A stretch of DNA of 64,000 nt, taken from positions 1,116,001 to 1,180,000 of the forward strand of contig CP136508.1 in assembly GCA_008011715.2 (NCBI GenBank), written 5' to 3'. The notes under the pieces were generated by a model. That model saw nothing but the letters and a program-made list of their open reading frames with translations, did no database searches and was not told where the DNA came from. Shown in pieces: positions 1 to 8,204 of the stretch. A program made the translations under genes and the position numbers. The DNA comes from [Empedobacter] haloabium. Its GTDB lineage: Bacteria; Pseudomonadota; Gammaproteobacteria; Burkholderiales; Burkholderiaceae_D. Position 1 is the first letter of the stretch. Each line of letters starts with the position of its first letter.

Positions 1-42
1 GTTCAGGAAGGTGCGTTGCATTTCATGAAGTTGGTAAAGCAT
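1..42 (-). CDS. phaZ: Polyhydroxyalkanoate depolymerase, N-terminal fragment (gene runs off the left edge)
   Basis: Only the first 14 codons are in the window, reading MLYQLHEMQRTFLN from an ATG at 42. This matches the conserved start of intracellular PHA/PHB depolymerases (PhaZ), which begin MLYQLHE and continue in the same style. An AGGA ribosome-binding site lies six bases upstream. PhaZ is a cytoplasmic alpha/beta hydrolase-type enzyme that mobilises stored polyhydroxyalkanoate; its catalytic part is outside the window. A PHA granule-region protein is encoded about 5 kb away, which fits a PHA-accumulating organism. The call rests on the N-terminal match only. Confidence 0.6.
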   Translation of the reverse strand, partial: MLYQLHEMQRTFLN

Positions 43-206
43 AGGGAATCCTGGGTCGTGAAGCGCCGCAAAAAAGGCTGCGGGCGGGAAATCATGAGCC
101 CATTATAGGCCGTTTTTTCTTGACGTAAAGCATTTTGCGATGCAAAAAAGTCGGCTTGAAACCCGCTTGTTTACGTCGTTTTTAAAACGATAAACGTGCC
201 CCGGAA

Positions 207-235
207 ACAAAAAAAGCAGCGTTTCCGCTGCTTTT
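207..235 (-). terminator. Intrinsic terminator of the ferredoxin-NADP reductase gene
   Basis: On the minus strand AAAAGCAGCG pairs with CGCTGCTTTT across a short GAAA-type loop and is followed by a run of T. It lies about 30 bases past the reductase stop codon. Confidence 0.8.
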
Positions 236-265
236 GTGTAGGACAGGTCCGAGCAAAAAGTCGGA

Positions 266-1333
266 TCAGTCGAACACCGGCGACTCGACGCCCAGCACCT
301 TGTGCAGCTTGGGCGACGTCGTGGTGTATTGCATGTGGATCTTCTTGTCCGGGAAGATGTACGGCGCAGCGCCGAACGCGGCCAGCGCGGCTTCGTGGAA
401 GCCCGACAGGATCAGCTTCTTCTTGCCCGGGTAGGTGTTGATGTCGCCCACGGCGAAGATGCCCGGCACGTTCGTCTCGAACTTCTCGGTGCTGACGACT
501 TTCAGCTGCTTGCGCTCGATGTCCAGGCCCCACTCGGCGATCGGGCCCAGCTTCGGCGACAGGCCGTAGAACACCAGCAGCATGTCCAGCGGCACGCGGC
601 GGGTCACGCCGTCGGCGCCCGTCACGCGCAGTTCGGACAGCTTGCCGTCCTTTTCCTCGATGCCCGAGACCTGGCCGATGATCAGCTGCATCTCGTATTC
701 TTCGCACAGCTGCTTCATCTTCGCCACGGAAGCCGGCGCGGCGCGGAAGTCCTCGCGGCGGTGCAGCAGCACGACCGACTCGGCCTTGCCGACGAAGTTC
801 AGCGCCCAGTCCAGCGCCGAGTCGCCGCCGCCGCAGATGACCAGGTTCTTGCCTTCGAACTGGGCCGGGTCCTTGACGCGGTAGAACAGCTGCGAGCCTT
901 CATAGGCCTCGATACCGTCGACCTTCATCGTGCGCGGCTGGAACGAACCGACGCCGGCGGCGATGAAGATGGTCTTGGTGATGAACTTGGTGCCCAGGCT
1001 GGTTTCGACGTCGAAACGGCCGTCTTCGCGCTTGTGCACGACGGTGACTTCCTGGCCCAGGTGGAAGGTGGGGCCGAACGGTTCGATCTGCTTGAGCAGG
1101 CCGTCCGTCAGTTCCTGGCCCGTGCAGGACGGGATCGCGGGAATATCGTAGATCGGCTTGTCCGGATACAGTTCCACGCACTGGCCGCCGACGGCCGCCA
1201 GGGAGTCGATGACGTGGGCCTTGATTTCCAGCAGGCCCAGTTCGAAGACCTGGAACAGGCCGACCGGGCCGGCGCCGATGATGACGGCATCGGTTTCGTA
1301 ATTGCCACCGGGAGGGGTGCTGACGATATTCAT
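266..1333 (-). CDS. Ferredoxin--NADP reductase, thioredoxin-reductase-like type
   Basis: This 355-residue flavoprotein should transfer electrons between NADPH and ferredoxin in the cytoplasm. The FAD-binding Rossmann motif GAGPVG is at residues 20-25, and the NADP-binding motif GGGDSA at about 168-173. A second FAD signature, [11 protein letters not shown], is near residue 293. The thioredoxin-reductase redox CxxC pair is absent, as expected for the TrxR-like FNR family (YumC type), and [19 protein letters not shown] is characteristic of that family. The start at 1333 has an AGGA site upstream. The gene lies 127 bases downstream of fdxA on the same strand, and the ferredoxin is a plausible redox partner. 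A terminator follows at 207-235. Confidence 0.9.
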   Translation of the reverse strand: MNIVSTPPGGNYETDAVIIGAGPVGLFQVFELGLLEIKAHVIDSLAAVGGQCVELYPDKPIYDIPAIPSCTGQELTDGLLKQIEPFGPTFHLGQEVTVVHKREDGRFDVETSLGTKFITKTIFIAAGVGSFQPRTMKVDGIEAYEGSQLFYRVKDPAQFEGKNLVICGGGDSALDWALNFVGKAESVVLLHRREDFRAAPASVAKMKQLCEEYEMQLIIGQVSGIEEKDGKLSELRVTGADGVTRRVPLDMLLVFYGLSPKLGPIAEWGLDIERKQLKVVSTEKFETNVPGIFAVGDINTYPGKKKLILSGFHEAALAAFGAAPYIFPDKKIHMQYTTTSPKLHKVLGVESPVFD

Positions 1334-1460
1334 AGCGATTTTCTATCCTGTGATTGCAAAGGGAACGTCGATCTCTGCCTGCCGACCGCGACATGCAAGA
1401 CGGCGTACCGGGGCCGTGCGGTGGCGCGAACCGCGTGCGCCACCTGTCACGGCAGGTGGA

Positions 1461-1784
1461 TCAGCGCACCAGCAGGTGCGTTTTTTCCTTGACGTCCTTG
1501 AACTGCTCGGCTTCCGGCAGGGCTGGCTTGGTCTTCGTGATCGAAGGCCAGTTGCGGGACAGGTCCGCGTTGATCTTGATGAATTGCTGCTGGTCCGACG
1601 GCACGTCTTCTTCGGCGAAGATGGCGTTGACCGGGCATTCGGCCACGCAGACGGCGCAGTCGATGCACTCGTCCGGGTCGATTGCCAGGAAATTCGGGCC
1701 TTCACGGAAACAATCTACCGGGCAAACATCGACGCAGTCCGTGTAACGGCAGCTGATGCAAGATTCGGTGACAACGTGGGTCAT
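1461..1784 (-). CDS. fdxA: Seven-iron ferredoxin FdxA
   Basis: The protein has 107 residues, the usual FdxA length, starting at the ATG at 1784 behind an AGGACC site. The frame stays open upstream to 1958, but that extension has no family match. Cysteines at 9, 12, 17, 21 and 25 ([17 protein letters not shown]) and at 40, 43, 46 and 50 ([12 protein letters not shown]) form the pattern of a ferredoxin carrying one [3Fe-4S] and one [4Fe-4S] cluster. It is a soluble low-potential electron carrier. The next gene on the strand encodes a ferredoxin-NADP reductase, so the pair may form a small redox module. Confidence 0.93.
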   Translation of the reverse strand: MTHVVTESCISCRYTDCVDVCPVDCFREGPNFLAIDPDECIDCAVCVAECPVNAIFAEEDVPSDQQQFIKINADLSRNWPSITKTKPALPEAEQFKDVKEKTHLLVR

Positions 1785-2015
1785 AGCGGTCCTATTTATG
1801 TTGGTGCGCTGGAATGCGGAGTTGACAACGTGCGGGGCGCCGCCGCGTGTCCGGGGCCGTGGATTGTGCCTGCGGCGATGGCGATCGGCGTCCCCTCCAG
1901 CAAAAGCACTGTATTTTAGGGCAATTCGCTCTTTCTCACAATTCAGGCTTAGACACAATACAAATAAGCAAATGCGCGCAGCGGCCGCACGGTCGCCGCG
2001 CGCGGGTGCACCCGC

Positions 2016-2303
2016 TCAGGCCGCCAGGATGCGCGCCAGCAGCCGCTCCCAGGGCGCACTGGCCGGGCTGCCGTCCTGGGTAAACGTGACGCTGTGGCGC
2101 CGGCCGTCCGCCTCGACCGTGATGGTCCAGCGCAGCAGGTCGGCGCCGCTCGCCTCGCTTCGCGGCGCCGGTCCGGCCTGGAAGAAGCCGCTGGACGCCA
2201 GCGCCGCCTCCAGCAGCGGTCCATCCGGGCTGACGGTCGTGTCCACTGCGTGGCGCTGGGGCAGGCCGGCGAAGCCGCCGCTGCTGGTGGCGACGATCTT
2301 CAC
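2016..2303 (-). CDS. Emfourin-like small protein, probable inhibitor of the adjacent metallopeptidase
   Basis: A 95-residue protein starting with GTG at 2303. The start overlaps the stop codon of the upstream metallopeptidase gene in a GTGA arrangement, which implies translational coupling. The N-terminus carries SSGGFAGL, followed by a beta-rich stretch (LLRWTITVEADGRRHSVTF) and the C-terminus PWERLLARIL. This layout resembles emfourin (M4in), the protealysin inhibitor encoded beside M4 metalloproteases. No signal peptide is visible, so it would meet its target in the cytoplasm. The inhibitor role is inferred from family resemblance and coupling. Confidence 0.65.
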   Translation of the reverse strand: MKIVATSSGGFAGLPQRHAVDTTVSPDGPLLEAALASSGFFQAGPAPRSEASGADLLRWTITVEADGRRHSVTFTQDGSPASAPWERLLARILAA

Positions 2304-3745
2304 GGTGCCTCCCGGCCGACGCCGTAATCCGCCGCCGCCAGCTCCTCGCTGCTGGCCGGTTCGAGCGCGCCGCGCGCCAGGTAGCCGTGGCACCAGCGCG
2401 CCAGCGCCTGGCGCTCCTGTTCCAGCAGATCGGCATGGTCGCGGTATTCCGGATGATTCATCGTGCCGCAGCAGGCGCGCCGGTCCTGCACGGCGCCCGG
2501 GGCGTCGACGACGGCCGCGGCCAGCTCGGCCGGTGCATCCTGGGCGCCGAGCACCACCTCGCGCAGCGTGAAGCGGTTGCGAATGAAGCCGGCATAGTCG
2601 GCTGGCCGGCCGTCGGCCTGCGCCAGTTTGAGCATCGCGTTCGCGACGTCGGCATACGTCGCGTTGCGCTCCGGCGCCGCGATCAGCGCGCGCAAGGTCA
2701 GGCCGCACAGGTAGGCGCCGACCCGGTGCAGCACGGCGGCATCGTCCTCCAGCCCGGGGCGGCGCTCGAATGCGAAGATGTCGGCCAGGATGTCGTAGAC
2801 CGCGCCGGTAAAGACCTGCGAGATGGCATGCACCTCGGTGCCGGTCTGCGACAAGGTCAGGTCGTTGTCGGCGTTGCGCAGGCCGTTCGGGCGGCCCAGC
2901 GCCAGGCCGAACTGCTCGGCCATGTCGGCCAGGAAGGTCTTGTCGTGCAGGTCGGCGCGGGTCTGGGCGATGATGGCTTCCACCTGGTCCATCTGCGCCA
3001 GCGCCAGGAAGATGGCCGTCAGGTCGCCGAAGGCTTCGTGCAGGCCGCCCGTCTGCGGCGGTGCGGAGGACAGGATCCAGCGCGGTTTCAGGCCGTCGAG
3101 CACCGCGTGGCCCGTCTCGTGCGCAACGATGTCGAACGAGCGGCAGGTATGGATGCGGGCGGCGGCCGCCTCGTTCGTCTGCACGAAGTCGCCGAACTTC
3201 AGGGCCCGCTCGTTGCGGCTGTAATAGGCGTTCATCACGTTCGGCAGCCCGTGCGGGTAGACCTGCAGCGGATCGGTATTGCTGCCGCTGTTCCAGGCCC
3301 ATGGCACCGGGCCGCCGTCATGCGCGGCCAGCACGCGCTGGAACATCGTCAGGGTCTGGCGCACGACGGCGAAGGTGTGTACGGCGTCGAACTGGTCGGT
3401 GTCCGGCGGCACGATGAAGTCGCCGAACGCGTTCGGCGCCACCGGTGCGATGCCGGGCTGGCCGGAGGCGATGCGGGCGTCGCGCGGGCCTTCCAGCAGC
3501 ACGCCGGGCAGGAAGGCCTTGCGCGTGCCCATTTCCGTCACGGACGGGTCCTGCTTCCACATCAGCACGCGCGCGCCGGACGGCGGGGTGGCGGCCTTCG
3601 GACGCGGCCGGCCGGGCTGCTGCGCCAGCCCGACGATCTTGCGATGCATGCGGTACGCGGCGGACGGCGTCGGGACGAACCCGACCGGCAGCGTGGGCGC
3701 CCGGGCGGGCAGCGCCGCGACGGGGACGATGACTTTTTGTTCCAT
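2300..3745 (-). CDS. M4-like zinc metallopeptidase (gluzincin)
   Basis: A 481-residue protein from the ATG at 3745, with AGGAGA ahead of it. The frame stays open to 4672 but would run antisense through the antiporter gene, so the longer form is rejected. The zinc motif HETGH is at residues 209-213. The second motif reads GGLHEAFGD at about 233-241 and would supply the third zinc ligand; thermolysin-type M4 enzymes usually have GxxNExxSD here, so this is a divergent branch. There is no obvious signal peptide, which recalls the intracellular protealysin group. The downstream gene overlaps by four bases and looks like an emfourin inhibitor. The substrate is unknown. Confidence 0.75.
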   Translation of the reverse strand: MEQKVIVPVAALPARAPTLPVGFVPTPSAAYRMHRKIVGLAQQPGRPRPKAATPPSGARVLMWKQDPSVTEMGTRKAFLPGVLLEGPRDARIASGQPGIAPVAPNAFGDFIVPPDTDQFDAVHTFAVVRQTLTMFQRVLAAHDGGPVPWAWNSGSNTDPLQVYPHGLPNVMNAYYSRNERALKFGDFVQTNEAAAARIHTCRSFDIVAHETGHAVLDGLKPRWILSSAPPQTGGLHEAFGDLTAIFLALAQMDQVEAIIAQTRADLHDKTFLADMAEQFGLALGRPNGLRNADNDLTLSQTGTEVHAISQVFTGAVYDILADIFAFERRPGLEDDAAVLHRVGAYLCGLTLRALIAAPERNATYADVANAMLKLAQADGRPADYAGFIRNRFTLREVVLGAQDAPAELAAAVVDAPGAVQDRRACCGTMNHPEYRDHADLLEQERQALARWCHGYLARGALEPASSEELAAADYGVGREAP

Positions 3746-3880
3746 GATGTTCTCCTCGGCCGGCGCAGGCGCGCCGCGGTTCATGGTCGCGCCGAGCGCA
3801 GACAGAATGTTTGATGCGGCACAAGCTTTGGCGCTTGCATTGCCGTCGTACAATGCACTCAACCAATAACGGAGACCCTC

Positions 3881-5137
3881 GTGAGCCCCAGCACCATCGA
3901 TATCGCCGGCGCCATCCTGTTCGCCATCGCCATCCTGCACACCTTCAGCGCCAAGGCGTTCGAGCGCGTGGCGCAGCGCTTTCCTGCCCACGCCGGCATC
4001 TGGCACCTGCTGGGCGAGGTGGAGGTGGTGTTCGGCTTCTGGGCGCTGGTACTGGTGATGTTCATCGGCGCGACGGCGGGGCGGGGCGACGCCATCGCCT
4101 ACCTGGACAGCCGCAATTTCACGGAGCCGCTGTTCGTGTTCGTCATCATGGTGATCGCCGCCACGCGGCCCATCCTGCAGACCACCAAGGCCGCCGTCGG
4201 CCTGGCCGCACGCGCGCTGCCGCTGCCGGGCAGCATGGCGTTCGTGCTGCTGGTGCTGACCGTGGTGCCGCTGTTGGGCTCGTTCATCACCGAGCCGGCC
4301 GCGATGACCCTGGGCGCGTTGATCCTGGCCGAGCGGCTGTACGCGGGCGGCATCTCGGAACGGCTGAAGTACGCCATCCTGGGGGTGTTGTTCGTCAACG
4401 TCTCGATCGGCGGCACCCTGACCCCGTACGCCGCGCCGCCGGTGCTGATGGTCGCGGCCAAATGGCAGTGGGACCTGCCGTTCATGCTGGCCCACATCGG
4501 CTGGAAGGCCGCGCTGGCGGTGCTCGTCAACGCGCTCGGCGTGACGCTGCTGTTCGCGCGCGAGCTGAAGGCGCACCGGCCAGCGGCGGCGGCGATACAG
4601 GAGCGCGTGCCGCTGCCGCTGGTGCTGGCGCACGTGGCCTTCCTGGCCGGCGTCGTCGTGTTCTCGCACCATCCGGCCGTGTTCCTCGGCCTGTTCCTGT
4701 TCTTCCTGGGCGTGGCACAGGCTTACGAGCGTTTCCAGGACCGCCTTATCCTGCGCGAGGGTTTATTGGTGGCGTTCTTCCTGGCCGGCCTTGTCGTGCT
4801 GGGCGGCAAGCAGCAGTGGTGGCTGCAACAGGTTTTGATGAGCATGAGCAGCGACGCCGTCTACTACGGCGCGACCGCGCTGACGGCCATCACGGACAAC
4901 GCCGCGCTGACCTATCTCGGCTCGCTGGTAGAAGGCCTGAGTGACGAATTCAAGTACGCGCTGGTGACGGGCGCGGTGACGGGCGGCGGCCTGACGGTCA
5001 TCGCCAACGCGCCCAATCCGGCCGGCATGGCCATCCTGAAAGGCCATTTCGAGCTGGAGACGGTATCGGCGCTGGGCCTGTTCCTGGCGGCGCTGGCGCC
5101 CACGGCCGTGGCGATCGCCGCGTTCCGCTTATTGTAG
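3881..5137 (+). CDS. Putative Na+/H+ antiporter, integral membrane protein
   Basis: A 418-residue, very hydrophobic protein with around ten likely transmembrane segments, starting at GTG 3881 behind GGAG. The sequence (IDIAGAILFAIAILHTFSAK near the start, GSFITEPAAMTLGALILAE in the middle) matches the putative Na+/H+ antiporter family related to PF07399. A polar loop AHRPAAAAIQERVPLP splits the protein into two membrane halves. It would act in the inner membrane, but transport activity is inferred from the family only. It is divergent from the metallopeptidase gene across 135 bases and precedes the PHA granule protein by 36 bases. Confidence 0.78.
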   Translation: MSPSTIDIAGAILFAIAILHTFSAKAFERVAQRFPAHAGIWHLLGEVEVVFGFWALVLVMFIGATAGRGDAIAYLDSRNFTEPLFVFVIMVIAATRPILQTTKAAVGLAARALPLPGSMAFVLLVLTVVPLLGSFITEPAAMTLGALILAERLYAGGISERLKYAILGVLFVNVSIGGTLTPYAAPPVLMVAAKWQWDLPFMLAHIGWKAALAVLVNALGVTLLFARELKAHRPAAAAIQERVPLPLVLAHVAFLAGVVVFSHHPAVFLGLFLFFLGVAQAYERFQDRLILREGLLVAFFLAGLVVLGGKQQWWLQQVLMSMSSDAVYYGATALTAITDNAALTYLGSLVEGLSDEFKYALVTGAVTGGGLTVIANAPNPAGMAILKGHFELETVSALGLFLAALAPTAVAIAAFRLL

Positions 5138-5173
5138 GGCTGTGGCATCATTGCGCCTTTTACCCATCACAGC

Positions 5174-5449
5174 ATGATCAATATCATTCAGGAACATAAT
5201 CTGACGCCGGACGCGGCCCGCGCCGCGGCGGAACAGGTGGCGCAGAAGCTGGCCAAGGAGTTCGACCTCGTCTGCAACTGGCACGGCGACGTGCTGCGCT
5301 TCGAGCGCAGCGGGGTGGAAGGGGCGCTGACCCTGCTGCCGCAACAGGCGCAGATGCAGATCAAGCTGGGCATGCTGTACGGCGCGTTCGCGCCGGCCAT
5401 CCAGAGCAAGGTGGCGGAAAAGATGCGGAAGGTGTTTGCGGCCGCGTGA
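5174..5449 (+). CDS. Polyhydroxyalkanoic acid system (granule region) family protein
   Basis: A 91-residue protein beginning MINIIQEHNLTPDAARAAAEQ and including FDLVCNWHGDVLRFERSGVEG. This pattern is typical of the small PHA system family (TIGR02610/PF09650) found near PHA genes. The exact biochemical role is not known; association with PHA granules is the family inference. It follows the antiporter gene with a 36-base gap and may be cotranscribed. The long palindrome at 5472-5524 begins 22 bases after its stop codon. Confidence 0.8.
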   Translation: MINIIQEHNLTPDAARAAAEQVAQKLAKEFDLVCNWHGDVLRFERSGVEGALTLLPQQAQMQIKLGMLYGAFAPAIQSKVAEKMRKVFAAA

Positions 5450-5471
5450 TGCGGCGGTGACGTAACCCAAT

Positions 5472-5524
5472 GGTGTCAGGCACCTATCTGCGGGTCTTCG
5501 ACCCGCAGATAGGTGCCTGACACC
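5472..5524. repeat. Long perfect palindrome, 24-base arms with CTTCG loop (REP-like family)
   Basis: The arms 5472-5495 and 5501-5524 are exact reverse complements around the loop CTTCG. The outer part reads GGTGTCAGGCACC. It lies in the gap between the converging PHA-granule and acyl-CoA-binding genes, 16 bases past the stop of the latter. It has no T-run, so it is not a textbook terminator. The palindrome at 16025-16077 has the same arm length and the identical loop. Confidence 0.85.
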
Positions 5525-5540
5525 GGGAGTTTGGGGTTTA

Positions 5541-5795
5541 TCAGCCCTTCAGTTCCTCGATCAAGTCGATGTACTGCTGCTGCGCATCCTCCTGCGACGT
5601 GCCCTTCAGGCCAGCCCAGGCGTCGTACTTGGCGCGGTTGACGAAGTCGGTCATGCCCGGGCGCTCGCCCGTCACGTCGCCGGCCGAACCCTGCTTGTAC
5701 AGCGCGTAGATCTTCAGCAGGGTCATGTTGTCCGGGCGTTCCGGCAGGTTCTTCGAATCGGCCATGGCCTGGTCGAATTGTGCTTGCAGACTCAT
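5541..5795 (-). CDS. Acyl-CoA-binding protein
   Basis: An 84-residue protein, the normal size for ACBP. It has the family pattern MTLLKIYALYKQGSAGDV followed by GERPGMTDFVNRAKYDAW and a final helix QQQYIDLIEEL. ACBP binds long-chain acyl-CoA esters in the cytoplasm and buffers their pool. It starts at ATG 5795 with an AGAGGACC site. It is flanked on both sides by long palindromes (5472-5524 downstream, 5892-5945 upstream). Confidence 0.92.
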   Translation of the reverse strand: MSLQAQFDQAMADSKNLPERPDNMTLLKIYALYKQGSAGDVTGERPGMTDFVNRAKYDAWAGLKGTSQEDAQQQYIDLIEELKG

Positions 5796-5891
5796 TGTGG
5801 TCCTCTTTTGGTTGGCGATGCGCCATCATACAAAATCCGCACGGGCGTGCTGTAGAGGACTTGTTCCAAAGTGGAAACCAGAAACGCAAAG

Positions 5892-5945
5892 GGGACAGGC
5901 ACCTGTCCCGAGGCGTTACCGCCTCGAGACAGGTGCCTGTCCCCG
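5892..5945. repeat. Long near-perfect palindrome with GGGGACAGG core (REP-like family)
   Basis: Arms 5892-5916 and 5921-5945 match at 24 of 25 positions around a TTAC loop. The outer end GGGGACAGGCACCTGTCCC is itself palindromic, so smaller hairpins can also form. It starts 15 bases downstream of the HU stop codon (minus strand). Confidence 0.85.
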
Positions 5946-5959
5946 GGGTCTGAAGCAGC

Positions 5960-6247
5960 TTACTTCTTCTTGGTCGGATTGACGGCCGCCTTCAGCGTGG
6001 CGCCAGCCGAGAACTTCGGCGTCTTCGATGCCGCGATCTTGATCGCTTCACCGGTTGCGGGATTGCGGCCTTTGCGAGCGGCGCGCTTGGCGACGGAGAA
6101 CGTGCCGAACCCGGTGATGCCGACCGTGTCGCCTTTTTTCAGACGTTCGGTAACGATGGCAATCAGGGTGTTCACTGCGTCGTTGGCGGCGGCACCGGAC
6201 ATTTCGGTACGTTTCGCAAATTCTGCAATCAGTTCGCCTTTTTTCAT
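5960..6247 (-). CDS. hupB: HU-family DNA-binding protein
   Basis: A 95-residue nucleoid protein beginning MKKGELIAEFAKRTEMSG. The conserved HU signature is GFGTFSVAKRAARKGRNPATG, with its flexible DNA-binding arm, and the tail NPTKKK is lysine-rich. HU dimers bend and compact DNA. A very strong Shine-Dalgarno, GAAGGAGGT, lies just upstream of the ATG at 6247, consistent with high expression. It is divergent from the anti-sigma-like gene. The gene symbol is assigned by family resemblance. Confidence 0.9.
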   Translation of the reverse strand: MKKGELIAEFAKRTEMSGAAANDAVNTLIAIVTERLKKGDTVGITGFGTFSVAKRAARKGRNPATGEAIKIAASKTPKFSAGATLKAAVNPTKKK

Positions 6248-6541
6248 TACTACCTCCTTCGTTAATAGAGGCCGCAGATTAGCATAATATTTGCCGAAAG
6301 TAATCCTTTCTCGCGGAACTAACCCATATGGCGACAGGGCTCCGTAAAAATGAGCAGGTTGGTGAGCACCTGCCGCAACAGTGCGCGCGCATGCTGCACT
6401 GCACAGCCCTGCAAGACGGGCGCGGTGCCGGCCCGGCGCGGTGCTAATATGAAGCGGCGCGCGGCAAGTTTGCCGGTGGGACTCATGGGCCCGCACCACA
6501 TGCCGCATGCGGTCGCCATACTAACTGGGCGGGGAACGATC

Positions 6542-7345
6542 ATGACCTTTTCCGATGAAACCCTGATGGCCTATGCCGATGGGGAACTGGACGCGGCTAC
6601 CCGGCACGCCGTCGAAGCGGCTTGCGCCCGGGATGCGGCGCTGGCCCGCCGCGTCGAACACTACAAGATTCGCCGCGCCAACGTCTTTGCCGGCTTCGCG
6701 CCGGGTGACGACGGCGCCGGCCGCATGCGGCCCGCGCGGCCGGAGCGCACCGCCACGGTCGTCAGCCTGGATGCCGTGCGCGCCCGGCGCGAAGCGTCGC
6801 AGCAGGCCGCGCGCAAGGCCAACCGCGAGCGCGGCTGGTCGTGGAAGGAATGGAGCGCCCTGGCCGCCGTGCTGGCGCTCGGTATCGTGGCCGGCAAGTT
6901 CGGCCTGACCTACCTGCAGGAGGACGACATCCGTGCGGACCTGGTCGCCAGCCACGATGGCATGCTGGTCGCCCAGGGCCGCCTGGCCACGGCACTGGAG
7001 CAGCAGTCCTCGGGGCAGGCGGCCTTGGCCGCAGCGGGGACGCCGGCCAGCGTGGCGGCACCGGTCCGGATCGGCATGTCGTTCGTCTCGACCGAAGGCA
7101 GCTATTGCCGCAGTTTCGCCAGCAGCAGTGGCGGCCAGCAGATCGACGGTCTGGCGTGCAAGGCGGGGCAGGAGTGGCGCATCCCCGTACTGGTGCAGAA
7201 TCCGCGCCCGGCCGGCAGCGAGCGGGCCGCACGGCCCGATGCGATGCCGTCGCAGGTGGAGTTGTCGATCGAGCAGCGCATGTCCGGCGAGGCGCTCGAC
7301 GCCAAGGCCGAGCAGGCCGCCATGCAGAAGAACTGGCAGCGCTGA
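6542..7345 (+). CDS. Anti-sigma-factor-like single-pass membrane protein
   Basis: A 267-residue protein from ATG 6542 behind GGGGAA. The frame is open further upstream, but no good site is seen there. The N-terminus (MTFSDETLMAYADGELDAAT) resembles the anti-sigma domain of zinc-free FecR/RsiW-like anti-sigma factors. It is followed by a basic stretch and one transmembrane helix (WSALAAVLALGIVAGKFGL, about residues 102-120). The remainder, residues 121-267, would be periplasmic and contains two cysteines. No ECF sigma gene is adjacent (the upstream neighbour is divergent hupB), so it would be an orphan. Function is tentative. Confidence 0.5.
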   Translation: MTFSDETLMAYADGELDAATRHAVEAACARDAALARRVEHYKIRRANVFAGFAPGDDGAGRMRPARPERTATVVSLDAVRARREASQQAARKANRERGWSWKEWSALAAVLALGIVAGKFGLTYLQEDDIRADLVASHDGMLVAQGRLATALEQQSSGQAALAAAGTPASVAAPVRIGMSFVSTEGSYCRSFASSSGGQQIDGLACKAGQEWRIPVLVQNPRPAGSERAARPDAMPSQVELSIEQRMSGEALDAKAEQAAMQKNWQR

Positions 7346-7370
7346 ATCGGCAGCGTCGACCGCCAAAGAA

Positions 7371-7392
7371 AAAGGCACCGGAAGGTGCCTTT
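7371..7392. terminator. Bidirectional intrinsic terminator between converging genes
   Basis: AAAGGCACC pairs with GGTGCCTTT across GGAA. T-rich sequence follows on both strands, so it can serve both the anti-sigma-like gene (plus) and the lipoprotein gene (minus). Confidence 0.8.
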
Positions 7393-7403
7393 CTTGCGTG
7401 CGC

Positions 7404-7604
7404 TTACTTTTTTTCGTCGTCGTCGTCGTCGGAGCCGAGGGCGGCCTTGCCGACGTAGACGACGCCTTTGCCGGCCGCCACGCCGACGTCGACCGCGGTC
7501 GAGGCGACGGTCACGCCGGTGCTGACCACGGCGCTCGTCACGGCAACCACCGCGCAACCCGACAGCAGGCTCGACGCCATCAGCATGGCAACCAGCGCGC
7601 GCAT
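7404..7604 (-). CDS. Small predicted lipoprotein with acidic tail
   Basis: A 66-residue protein with a lipoprotein signal: MRALVAMLMASSLLSGC, lipobox LLSGC, lipidated Cys17. The mature part is Val/Ala/Gly-rich and ends in five aspartates then EKK. Its ATG shares one base with the FKBP stop codon (TGATG), so the two are translationally coupled. The cellular role is unknown; membrane anchoring is the only supported inference. The terminator at 7371-7392 follows. Confidence 0.7.
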   Translation of the reverse strand: MRALVAMLMASSLLSGCAVVAVTSAVVSTGVTVASTAVDVGVAAGKGVVYVGKAALGSDDDDDEKK

Positions 7605-7960
7605 CACACGCCCAGCAGTTCGACGTCGAAGATCAGGGTCGCGTTCGGCGGGATCACGCCGCCGGCGCCGCGCGCGCCATAGCCCAGGTCGGCCGGGATG
7701 ATCAGCTGGCGGGTGCCGCCCACTTTCATGCCCTGCACGCCTTCGTCCCAGCCGCGAATGACCATGCCGGCGCCCAGCGCGAACTCGAACGGGTCGTTGC
7801 GGTCCTTGCTGGAGTCGAACTTGGCGCCCTTGCTGCCGTCGTCGTTGCGCAGCCAGCCGGTGTAGTGCACGGTGACGTTCTGGCCGGCTTTGGCCTCGGC
7901 GCCGCTGCCCACGACGACGTCGTCGTACTGCAGGCCCGATGGGGTGGTGGTGATGGACAT
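7604..7960 (-). CDS. FKBP-type peptidyl-prolyl cis-trans isomerase
   Basis: A 118-residue single-domain FKBP. Typical landmarks are VTVHYTGWL, GAGMVIRGWDEGVQGMKVGG, LIIPADLGYGARG and VIPPNATLIFDVELL. The enzyme accelerates isomerisation of Xaa-Pro peptide bonds. No signal peptide is visible, so a cytoplasmic location is expected. The start is ATG 7960 with AGGAAC upstream. It is the first gene of a two-gene unit with the small lipoprotein. Confidence 0.93.
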   Translation of the reverse strand: MSITTTPSGLQYDDVVVGSGAEAKAGQNVTVHYTGWLRNDDGSKGAKFDSSKDRNDPFEFALGAGMVIRGWDEGVQGMKVGGTRQLIIPADLGYGARGAGGVIPPNATLIFDVELLGV

Positions 7961-8204
7961 GATGTTCCTTTGTTGTGTCAGTGAGCTGCCGATTGTAGTG
8001 CAAGCAAGGTCAAAGCGCCATGCAGGCCGGCGCCGTTAGAAGTCCTGCAACAAGGTGCGGAAAGAGGCCGATGACGTTATGGAAAGGGCGTTGTTTTTCG
8101 CTTGAAACCGCGCCTTAATCGCCCCTTAAATCTTGTCCTCCGTAACTATTGCTCAGGCGTTTAACCGTAAAATGGAGTCTTCTTCCCTCACTTGCGCCCC
8201 CATC

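Noticed and set aside
3746..4672. N-terminal extension of the metallopeptidase frame
   Set aside because: It would run antisense through the antiporter gene and is low-complexity; the ATG at 3745 has a good ribosome-binding site.
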